The translations under genes were made by a program, and so were the position numbers. From Alviniconcha marisindica (Eukaryota; Mollusca; Gastropoda; Provannidae), in assembly GCA_018857735.1 (NCBI GenBank), contig JABMCL010002073.1:2057501-2121500 (forward strand): a stretch of 64,000 nt of DNA, given 5' to 3'. Positions 21,602 to 31,244 of the stretch are shown here, in pieces. How positions within the stretch are numbered: the stretch's first letter is position 1; every line of letters begins with the position of its first letter. The notes under the pieces were generated by a model. The model worked only from the letters and a program-made list of their open reading frames with translations. It was not told where the DNA came from and did no database searches.

Positions 21602-24600
21602 TTAGGATCCAAAGGTGTTCTCTCCACTGTAGGCAATGTAGAGAAAACCATCTTCATCCTTATGATTCTCGTACACCTCATGCATGCAGGCACTGCAATG
21701 AGAAATCACAAAACAAGCATATAATGCTCACTCCCTGTCCAATGTAGAGAAAACCATCCTTATCTTTATGATTCTCATACACATCATATATTCAGGCACT
21801 GCAATGAGAAATCACAAAACATGCGTGTAATGATCACTCCCTGTCTTTCAAACAATAACAGCACAAATAAAACCAACAGTATATATTTGTACACTTTACA
21901 CACATAACATGCTATACAACTACACACATACAGTACACATATTACATACACCTGTCTTTTCTTGGCACTGATTAAAAACAAATAATCTGATGTCTAAAAA
22001 TGATTTTTCTAGGCCTTAGAACCAGGATCCAGTCTTTACCAATTTCAGAAACAATCCTTAGAACCAGGATCCAATCTACCAATTTCAGAAACAATCAAAC
22101 TGAAGAGAGAAGTGCTGCTGAACCTTTGCATTTTATAGTCAGAGAGGGGAAAAGAGTATTTCTACTTTTTGTTGGCAAAGCACCCGATTTTGAAAACAAC
22201 AAATTTGGACTATTATTCTTTCAGAGAGCCAGTTTGGCCTAGCAGTCAGGCATTAGGCTGGTATGCAGAAGGACCCGTTTGATTCCACTTCAACTCTCCT
22301 TTCTCTCCAAAAGAGGTGATTTGTGGACACTGTCTTGTGACTTTGCCACTCACAATTAATTAAACATTAAAGTGGCTCTCAATGCTGCCCAATCATTCTG
22401 GTGGTGACAGTGTAGCATTAGGAATAGTTCTCCCTCTCCCCCCACCTCCTGGGATCTCAGTCCCTGCCAGCACTTCTCCAGAGACAACTTGGCATTAAGC
22501 AAGTTTCACTAATGCAACCAACCAATTTCTATAGAGCAAGCTGGGGCAACAATATTGTTAGTATGGTACTGGTCTACATAAAGTGACTAAACGAATGTCA
22601 GGCAAAAAGAAAGAAGTTCATTTCTCATGAAGTTAATGTTTTTGTAAACCAGAGAAACTAAACTGGTGATTAGCCGGTCTCATAACTACACCTGCAATGC
22701 AGTTTGGCACTTACAATTACATTGCATGTGGTACTCTTTCCACAAGGCACTTACATGGTATGCGGTAGACTCTTTCCACAAGGCACTTACATAATGATAG
22801 TATGCAGCAGACTCTTTCCAGAAGGCACTTACATAATGATAGTATGCAGTAGACTCTTTCCACAAGGCACTTACAAAGTATGTGGTAGACTCTTTCGACA
22901 AGGCACTTACATTGCATGTGGTAGGCTCTTTCAACAAGGCACTTACAAAGTATGTGGTACTCTTTCCACAAGGCACTTACATAATATGTGGTAGACTCTT
23001 TCCACAAGGCACTTACATAATGATAGTATGCAGCAGACTCTTTCCAGAAGGCACTTACATAATGATAGTATGCAGTAGACTCTTTCCACAAGGCACTTAC
23101 AAAGTATGTGGTAGACTCTTTCCACAAGGCACTTACAAAGTATGTGGTAGACTCTTTTGACAAGGCACTTACATTGCATGTGGTAGACTCTTTCAACAAG
23201 GCACTTACAAAGTATGTGGTAGACTCTTTCAACAAGGCACTTACATAGTATGTGGTAGACTCTTTCCACAAGGCACTTACATAGTATGTGGTAGACTCTT
23301 TCAACAAGGCACTTACATTGCATGTTGTGGACTCTTTCCACAAGGAACTTACAAAGTATGCGGTAGACTCTTTCCACAAGGCACTTACATAGTAGGAGGA
23401 AAAAAGCTATCCATTTCATTTAACATTTTCACTGTATCCAGCTCAACAAACCAGTATGTTTCTTCCACCCTTTCAAGTTTCTTGTGTAGCAACTAGCATA
23501 ACCATTTCTATTTCTTGGACAAAGGTGTCTATGCCAAAACTTTGCATAACTGTGTTTACTTTATCCTGATTTGAAACTTCTGGGTGTGTTACTGTTAGTT
23601 TTTAAATAATGGTAACTATCACTGTTTGAGATTGGGGGGGGGGGGGGGGGGGGGAGGAGGCTGAATCCTCTAACATTAACAATGAACAATATTCAAGATT
23701 TATTGACTGAAGAACAAATTATGCACTGACGGTTTTCCATGCTAGCAACAAAACAAACAAACAGCAAAACCTTTGACATACCTTGTCTGAGGAAGACTTT
23801 TGCCAACAAAGAGGTAGAGGGCCTGCACCTGAGTCAGCTGGATTCGCTTGCGGATAATCCACATGAACTGAGCCACAGAAATCTCAGCTGGTACCAGAAA
23901 CTTCCGTTTGCTCAGCGGCTGGATGTGAGACCGAGGCTCCTTTTCAACAATGACCTACAACATTTTAAAAGAACTCAAAACACTTCTTTTTTTTAAAATG
24001 AATGTGACTGAATATATGCTCCGTAGCTAATCCAAAATACCTCTTGATATTACTGTCACTGGTGTCAGACAGTTTCTAAAAGTAACAAACACTCCCACAC
24101 AACACACACTCTCTCTTTCCCCCTCCTTTTTTAATTTTTTTTTATTAACATGTGTAAAAATACATTTATATATATATAAAAATAAAAAATAAAAAATATA
24201 AATGCAAAAGGGAGGCAACAGAAAGAATTACTGTTCCAAGAATCCAAATATATGTAATTATCATAACATTTAATTTTCAACCTATTGCATTGTTGTGTGC
24301 AGGCACTCATGTGCACACACTTGTGTATGTTTGTGTGTGTTGTGTATGTGTGTGTGTGCGCACATGCATGCATGCATGCATGTGTGTGTGTATGCGTGTG
24401 TGTGTGTGTGTACCCCTAATTATATCATGTAAACACTCTTACTGTCTTAAAATCAGTTTCAGTGTCTGAGTAGCCTATGGCAAAAGAAGCCTGATTTTAC
24501 TGTAGAGATGGTAACTGTGGTCCAGTGTCAAGAGCTAAAACTGGAACTGGGTTTGCTACATCGTACATGTTCACCCAATGCCCTTCCTTTAATTCTTACT

Positions 24601-25221
24601 GCTACTGGCACACATGCCCATAACAGTGGCAATCACAATGGACAACAATAGACAAATGACACAGAAATGAGATATTCTGATGAGTAACACACACAGAGAG
24701 AACTCAAAAACTTTATTTTACAAGGATTGTAGTTAAGGTCCAGTTAAAAGCCTGTCTAACAACTAGTCTTTGCTAAGCTACTAATGAGTAAGTATAAAAG
24801 TACAGGCATCATTTATATGTGTTGGGATGAATGAGTGAGTAAAGTTTTATACATAATGAGAATTTCCACACAAAACGCAGCGTGCTAACAGTGCCAGATG
24901 CACACTTGCATACATCACTCAGTTATACATTATGAGTATACATCCAGCAAATAAGGCAGTAAACCATCTGATCAATCCATGAATAGTATTGGAAGAGAAA
25001 ACAGCAGTCAATGCTTATCTTATAATAATAAAAAACAGTAAAGGAGAGGGGGGGGGAAAAAGTCACTCTCACAAGCAGTCAGAACAGGACTGGGTGGAGT
25101 TCTATGGGTGTATAAAGTAGGTCTCAAATGACCAGTCATTGCAATGGCAATCAGTCAGAAACCTGTCTAACAACTAGTCCTTGCTAAGCTACTGATGAAT
25201 AAATATAAAATTACAGGCATC

Positions 25222-25283
<62 letters not shown>

Positions 25284-26382
25284 ATAGCTATGAATGAGTG
25301 AGTCAAATTTTATACATGAGAATTTCCACACAAAACATGGTGTGTTCACAGCGCCAAATGCACATATGCATACATCACTTAGTCATACATTATGAGCATA
25401 CAACCATTAGATAAGGCAGTAAAACATATAATCAATTCATATGACTAGTGTTGGAGAGAGAGGAGAGAGAGAGAGAGGAGGGAGAGAGAGAGATACTAAC
25501 AAGACATGAAACCTAAACTTACTGGTATTCTCTCAGGATATTTTTCTTTTATTTTGGATGCTTCTGCCTTTCTCTGCTCTGTAAAATGAAAAAACAGAAC
25601 CAATAAGAACTGACCTTATTTCTTTTGTAGCATTAATTAGCAATAACACATTAACAGGAAGTAAGTGATACTGATATTAGTTTATTACAGTTATAAACAG
25701 TCTGTGAGCACAGCTTCTTCCTGGAGACTAATTAGGTCAGCAACACGGCACCTGAAAGTAAAACGCAGCAAAACATCTACATCTGTAAGTCACTAAGTGT
25801 AAGGAACTTGGCTGCCATTGTATGTATAATATATCAAAGACAGCAAAGAAGAAGAAAATGGTTAGCTAAAGAGAACCATATGACTATGACAGCAATGTAT
25901 TGTAAACTTGGCATCTTCTTGAAGCTTAACATGACCTTGGACAAGCATGTCAGTGTTGTCACAAACATCTGCAGCTATGCTCACACTGAACTTAGCACAT
26001 AAATCATAAGCAGCATCTGCAACCTTCAGTCAATACTCAATGCAACCCAAACTGTCTATCCCCTCCTTAGAAATCTGGACACAACTCTGCCCTCTCTGGA
26101 TCTCCTCAAAACAATCTGATTCTCAATAAGCTTCAAAAAAATTATAAAATTAAATTAAAAGAAATCAGCAACAAGATTAGCGATGAAATCCTGCAATTAG
26201 TGCAAGCATCACCGCATGGTCTCATATATATATATATTATAAAAAAGGTTTAAGATGGCTCCATTCATTAAATCTCTGCTTTCATTCCATAAAAAAAACA
26301 CTAAATCATTTGGCTAAATTAGTAAACAGCTTAGTTATACTTCATTCATAATTAATGTATTTAGACCAAACTCAGTGGAACC

Positions 26383-26430
<48 letters not shown>

Positions 26431-26436
26431 CATACA

Positions 26437-26472
<36 letters not shown>

Positions 26473-27552
26473 TAATATATATATAATATACCGATTGCAC
26501 AGTACTACTCTCCGCTCTTGAACAGATTCATTGTACCCTCATGTGTTTTTAGTGCATCAATGCACAGTGCATTATTTTAGAGTTTCCCAGTCTACCAAAC
26601 TGTGGTCAGGACTGAAGGATTTTTAATGTGTGAATGTGATCTTTCTGCATGTGCATGGTAATTGGTAATGGTATACACATGGGGGCCCTTGGTTTATAGT
26701 CTCTTCCAAAGGACTTTAGTAATAGTAGAATCTGTACAGAATTTGACTCTGGAGAATCTTCAGGATAGGCACAAAGCCTAGCACATAATGGCTACCCATT
26801 CATGTGTTTAACTTGGATTTTGAGAGTGAGTGTTATCACTGTCTCACTCTCAGTCTCACTCTGCATTGCTGTCTCTCCAATTATCGTAAGTCCATAAATT
26901 CCAAGTCTGCTCCCACTTCTATTCTGAAACTGCTTTCAAAACCCATCTCTTCAAGTCTACCTCTTTCTGAGTTCTTTGCCCCTGCTTCCTGCTCTTCGTT
27001 TGCAGTGCATAATTACAAATTGAAAGCTTCATAAATAGAAATTATATTATACAGTCACTTGGTTGTTGCAGTTTATGCATAGAACTCACAAAGCTTAGCC
27101 ACTGGCTGTGTGATCATGTGAATATAATATACTTGCTGAACTTTGCTAAGTGCAGATGATGAAAGAGTGAGCAAAGTGATGCAAGCAAATTGTGAAATAT
27201 TCAATGCAGACAGTTGACCACACATGACGTGTAGTTTGATGGCACTCACACTGATGTTGTAGCTTGTCTCCACCCCTTTTCTCTAGTTAATTATCATGGT
27301 ACAAGTTTTCTAATAAATGTACATGAATCATGATGGCAGTTGTGAAGTACATTATGCTCATTTTAAGTAATTCACTATTTCTCTGTTAAATTGTCAGTAT
27401 TAATTAACACCAAACTTTGAAACTATGAATCAGCCTCAGGTAGAAAATGGTCTGTGGCTGTGGAGAGGTCTCAATTTTCCCATGCTGATGGAGGTTATCA
27501 GTTACAACATACAGTTACAATACAATGACTTTGTAACACTAACAGATAACTC

Positions 27553-27612
<60 letters not shown>

Positions 27613-28327
27613 GCATTTCTAACTTATGCCATCACAAATCAAACCAAAATGATCTGAATCAAAACAGAACTATTTTTTTACCCAGGGCAGACCTGCCTCA
27701 TGTTTACAAGTTTACATGAGTTAACACTATGTTGCTTGCAGTTGCACAGTCATATTAGTACCCAAACCTTCCAGAGGGTACTGACAGTCAGTGCACAGAG
27801 ATAAAGAATGCCCCTTCAGTGGCATAACCAATTCTGGGAGAGTTTGGAGGAAGGTGCCAGGAAGTGAGGCTTAGAGTCTGGCACACACACACACACACTG
27901 TATGAGTGCAGAACTGATGGCATTAAATCTCCCCCCCCCCCCCCCCCCCCCCCTTTCTTTTGACCCTTTTTTTTTTTTTTAAAGAAGCAAAAAAGAGCAC
28001 CTGAGAATGAGATTAGAACGAGGACAAAAGACCAAGACAGATCTCTACGCCTTTTTTGTTTTTGTTTTGTTAACAAAATAAAACACACGGACATTGACTT
28101 AGACGTATAAATCGAAATAAGCCATAGACAAAAACACCAGCTTCATTATAACCAAATGTACAAATCGATCAATCTTTCTTTGTTTCAGTTTGTTTACTAC
28201 CAGTACTAAACCTACTAAGCGACAAATACAATGTCTGATCAACTCATACTGGGTCTTTTGGACATAAACAATCCCCCAGAACGTCAATCTTACCCAAAGT
28301 GCGTTCTTCCTTGAACTTAAACTTCAT
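21602..28327 (-). CDS. GABARAPL2: ATG8-family ubiquitin-like autophagy protein, GABARAPL2/GATE-16 type
   Basis: Four minus-strand exons join in frame: 28327-28294 ([11 protein letters not shown]), 25578-25523, 23954-23782 and 21692-21602, giving 117 aa, the usual length for GABARAPL2. All introns have GT-AG ends. The protein starts with the two ATG8 N-terminal helices ([19 protein letters not shown]), then [37 protein letters not shown], and the C-terminal [18 protein letters not shown]. Family knowledge: ATG4 would cleave after Gly116, leaving the glycine for lipidation to phosphatidylethanolamine on autophagosome and Golgi membranes. The segment [10 protein letters not shown] is diverged from the usual family sequence. 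The gene is head-to-head with AMFR. Its introns hold a minisatellite, a duplicated pseudo-exon 4, a SINE-like sequence and retrotransposon remnants. The orthology to GABARAPL2 rather than GABARAP rests on the C-terminal sequence and length. Confidence 0.93.
21740..21845 (-). pseudogene. Duplicated pseudo-exon 4 of the ATG8-family gene
   Basis: A 106-bp segment (21634-21739), holding most of exon 4 and its upstream splice acceptor, is directly repeated at 21740-21845. In the second copy the exon frame reads A, stop, [19 protein letters not shown]. It keeps the CATTGCAG acceptor but has an in-frame TGA and lacks the C-terminal glycine. It sits in intron 3, upstream of the functional exon in transcription order, so it could be mis-spliced. 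Confidence 0.9.
22218..22300 (+). mobile_element. tRNA-derived SINE head (pol III A and B boxes)
   Basis: TGGCCTAGCAGT (22235-22246) resembles a pol III A box. GTTTGATTCC (22277-22286) resembles a B box at tRNA-like spacing. The sequence does not fold as an intact tRNA by eye. Downstream sequence to about 22520 may be the SINE body. It lies antisense in intron 3 of the ATG8-family gene. Confidence 0.5.
22685..23395. repeat. Minisatellite, 36/42-bp unit, about 19 copies
   Basis: The unit is built on AGACTCTTTCCACAAGGCAC then TTACATAGTATGTGGT. Some units carry an extra TGATAG, making 42 bp. Because 36 and 42 are multiples of three, several frames stay open and give long Trp-Lys-Glu-Ser or Cys-Leu-Val-Glu repeats that should not be called genes. 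It lies in intron 3 of the ATG8-family gene. Each unit contains GTAAGTG on that gene's sense strand. Confidence 0.95.
23634..23654 (+). repeat. Poly-G tract (21 G)
   Basis: This unbroken G run lies in intron 3 of the ATG8-family gene and reads as poly-C on the sense strand of that gene. Confidence 0.9.
24300..24415. repeat. Alternating purine-pyrimidine tract ((GT)n, GCATGC repeats)
   Basis: Long GT runs flank GTGCGCACATGCATGCATGC. The stretch is almost perfectly alternating purine-pyrimidine and so prone to form Z-DNA. It lies in intron 2 of the ATG8-family gene. Confidence 0.85.
24700..25450 (-). repeat. Tandemly duplicated dispersed repeat, two copies
   Basis: About 24740-25000 and 25150-25440 share the same ordered landmarks: CTGTCTAACAACTAGTC, TACAGGCATCATTTATAT, GAGAATTTCCACACAAAAC and CATACATCACT. 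The end at 24703-24775 matches 9815-9900 in reverse complement, so this is a retroelement end. A (TA)n run has expanded to 25225-25280 in the second copy. Both lie in intron 2 of the ATG8-family gene. Confidence 0.75.
25225..25280. repeat. (TA)n microsatellite
   Basis: This TA run of about 56 bases is an expansion inside the second copy of the duplicated dispersed repeat. Confidence 0.95.
25890..26240 (+). mobile_element. Decayed non-LTR retrotransposon, reverse transcriptase fragment
   Basis: Translated pieces match the order found in non-LTR reverse transcriptases downstream of the active site: [20 protein letters not shown], then [17 protein letters not shown], then, after a frameshift, [20 protein letters not shown] and SATRLAMKS. 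Several stops and frameshifts interrupt it. It lies antisense in intron 1 of the ATG8-family gene. A further piece at 26920-27020 ([13 protein letters not shown]) resembles the C-terminal end of the same kind of protein. Confidence 0.6.
26380..26490. repeat. (TA)n/(TACA)n microsatellite
   Basis: TA runs flank a block of CATA tetramers. The tract lies in intron 1 of the ATG8-family gene. Confidence 0.95.
27557..27610. repeat. (TA)n microsatellite
   Basis: This TA run of about 54 bases lies in intron 1 of the ATG8-family gene. Confidence 0.95.
27931..27953 (+). repeat. Poly-C tract (23 C)
   Basis: This unbroken C run reads as poly-G on the sense strand of the ATG8-family gene. A poly-T run follows on the plus strand. 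Confidence 0.9.
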
Positions 28328-29389
28328 TGTCACAATCGTCTACCGTTTGAAGCACACAATTTCGAAAACGTCAATATTAAACGCACGACGTATTATGGTT
28401 GAAACCTCCTGTACTTTTCCCTCTGCTGACGGGCAAGATTGTTTTGGTGGTTCATGTGACCGTGACTGTGCGCTCATTGGCGCAGAAACTAGAAAAAGCG
28501 CAAAAAGCTATGACGTCATAATGTGGCCACCTTGTTCTGTTTCTATTTGTTCTATGTGTGTTGCCAAACTAGACTTCATTGGTGACAATGTAATCAACTG
28601 TGTGGTTATTATCTGAAAACTAAACTTTAAAACCAAGTTTTGAAAAGTCAGAATTTCTGACTTTTTTCTTCTCTCCCCCTTGCCTTTTATTTCGAGAAAA
28701 TTCTGTTGTTTTGTAACGTCATCAGTGTCAAATAAGGGAGATAATTTCTTCTGGATACAATCTGCGCATGCGCAATTTGATGTTGTCGTCTTCGTCGTCG
28801 TCTCGATGGTCTTTTCGCGCAGCAAAAGTGATCAAGCTGAAAGTAAGTTCATGTTTCAGGTGTGATGATTGTTGTTCAGACGTTGAAAATAATGACTGTA
28901 ACAAAACAATGAGTTTCGTTGCTTGATCTGTAAATATCAAATCTAAGAGAAAACAATAACAGCTGAACAGGTTGTTTCAATGTTGGACTAGCAGAACGGG
29001 GAGAAAGTAGGAAAAACAGCCACGGTTATGATCAGAAGAGAAAGATCACATTCAGATTCATCTTCATATTTTATACGTGAACTACAGTCAGGCCTGTATG
29101 TTCCTTAGCCCCGGTAGATTTTCCCAGGCTTCTACTGGTCTGTAGAATTGGGGTGACATTGACAGGCTGTAAACTGTCACACACAGTAGACTAGTCTGTT
29201 AGTGTTACGCTTAGTGAGTGGGAGTGATCTAGGTAACCGGTATGAGTGACCAAAACTACCTGTGCTTTTGTTCTTTGCTGCAGGTGTTTGTTTTGTTTTT
29301 TTGCAGACAAGACGGAAACAAATGAAACAGAGGAACTTCGTGAGAGATACTGACCGTTTAAAAAGAAGAACAAACCAAACTCTGACACT
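28328..29389. promoter_or_regulatory. Divergent (bidirectional) promoter region between the ATG8-family gene and AMFR
   Basis: The two start codons are 1062 bases apart on opposite strands. The interval holds a palindromic CRE TGACGTCA (28511-28518), an ATTGG, which is a CCAAT box on the minus strand (28476-28480), and a palindromic NRF1-like TGCGCATGCGCA (28763-28774). There is no clear TATA box. A donor at 28843 (CTGAAA|GTAAGT) and an acceptor ending at 29306 (TTTTTTGCAG) suggest a spliced AMFR 5' UTR. Confidence 0.6.
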
Positions 29390-31193
29390 ATGCCGGCAAT
29401 ACTGCTGGAGCGGCTGCCTTTGCCCAGCCTGCAGACTTATGTGACAATTTCTGTTGTGTTTCTGGCGTCAGCACTTCTCTACACACACCACACTGTTATC
29501 ACCGCTCAGTCAGCAGTTTCCATGCAGGAATCCAGGACATCAGTACCCCTGGAGGAACAGGTGTCAAGTCTGAAAAGCTACTTGATGTCAGAACCAGAAC
29601 CAGACTCAGAAGTACAGGCTAAAAAAGGCTTGCTGGAGGAACAGATGTCAAATCTGAAAAGCTACTTCTCAGAACGAGCCCCAGACCCTGAACTAAAGGC
29701 TGAAGCAGACTTGTTAGATGCAGAGATGCTGGAAAAGCTTGTTGAGATGGAGTCTGGAAATTTGACACTTCCATATGATAGCTACGAGTTGAACTTTCTG
29801 TGGGTTCTCACTTCTGAGGCATGGTGTGTGTGGGTCAGTATTTTATTACATTTTAACACTATCTGAGTATCTCTGCCTTTTTTTTCCCCTTTGTGTTTAG
29901 GATTAATTAAAATTAGGTGGGTTATGAAAGTTGAAACTGAAATTAAAGACTCATGGAGCAGATGTAAATGAATGGAGGTATGGGGCCTTTTTCTTTCTCC
30001 TTTTTTATAGCCAGTAGAACTAGAAGTAAAATCTGATTTGACACACTGTAATGGTAGTTAAGATGTTAAGGTAAATGTGACTTGAAAGTTGAAGTTGAAC
30101 TGTTAAACTTAAAGTGTTACTAACATAAAAATAATACTAAGGTCATAAGGAAACTTTTGTATGTCATGTGTCTAACTGCAACTCTTACTTATAGTCTTAC
30201 TCTTAGATAACTGATTCAGTAATTAGTAGCTTGAGTTAAATTGCAGTTGAAGTTTTAATCTAATTTTACATGTGTAGGACTGGGAGAATTCAACCAAAGA
30301 CTGAAACTAGTGAAAGACTGTTTCAAAATTTGTTATGTTTATTTATGTTTGCATGCTAGCACATCACTTGATCAGTTGATATATAATGGTAATATATAAT
30401 TCTGTAATACTATTACAGAATTAGTATCGGTTTGCCATTATATATATTTATATATATTCTTGGTGTTGATTATCAATGATTGATGCCAATCAAGTGATGT
30501 GCTAGCATGCAAATTTTGTTTCTAGGTATTGCATTTTACTTTAGTTACTAATGTGTTTTTCTTGTGCAAACACATTTTTAGTGCAGCTATACATCATTAC
30601 ATGTCATTGTCAGTACACACCATCAGTATGTGTCACTGGGTGCAATTTTGAGACAGTATCCTGATTCTTCAAACACCTTTGTCCAGCCATGCACATGTTA
30701 TCACTATCAGTTATCTATGTGTTGGCTGTCATATAAACTTTGTGAACTTGTCTATATAGCAGTGAAGCTGAAGTAAGACAAGAATAAGATTAATTAACAA
30801 GAAGTCTCATCTATAGATCAGTCCAGATGAGACACTCAGACAGTAACTTGAGCAAAGCGAAGTTTTTAGCCCTCTGACTGGCTATTTCTCATTACTTTCT
30901 GGTGCTGTGATCAGTCAAACAGTTTCTCAGTTGTAACTTGTATTCTAGCAGCAGTGAAAGCGCAATGATGGTATTTTTTTTTATTTTTTTTTTCAGGGGG
31001 ATGAATGAGGCATGGAAAACTGAGAGTTCTATCATGAGTACTGTTTCAGTTATGTACTGGGGTTGAACTTGTGCTATACATTCTTATGTACTAATATACT
31101 ATAGTAATTACTGTATTGTCTGTAGTATTCTCATTCATCTATGGTGCAAATTTGTAGTGTTGTTGAACAATCTGGTCATTGTTACTATCTCAG

Positions 31194-31244
<51 letters not shown>

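Noticed and set aside
22685..23395. CRISPR-like array (regular repeats of about 36 bp)
   Set aside because: There are no unique spacers between repeats, the units are contiguous, and the host is an animal genome. It is a minisatellite.
22717..23419. Long minus-strand open frames of 158-220 codons that look like a repeat protein
   Set aside because: They coincide exactly with the 36/42-bp minisatellite, whose unit lengths are multiples of three. Two frames are open at once and the region is intronic to the ATG8-family gene.
29759..29779. Alternative AMFR exon 1 donor after the first FLW (G|GTTCTC)
   Set aside because: It would also give an in-frame join, but GTTCTC is a poor donor. Using G|GTCAGT at 29834 gives SEAWCVWTMVNT, which aligns residue by residue with human SDSLFVWVLVNT.
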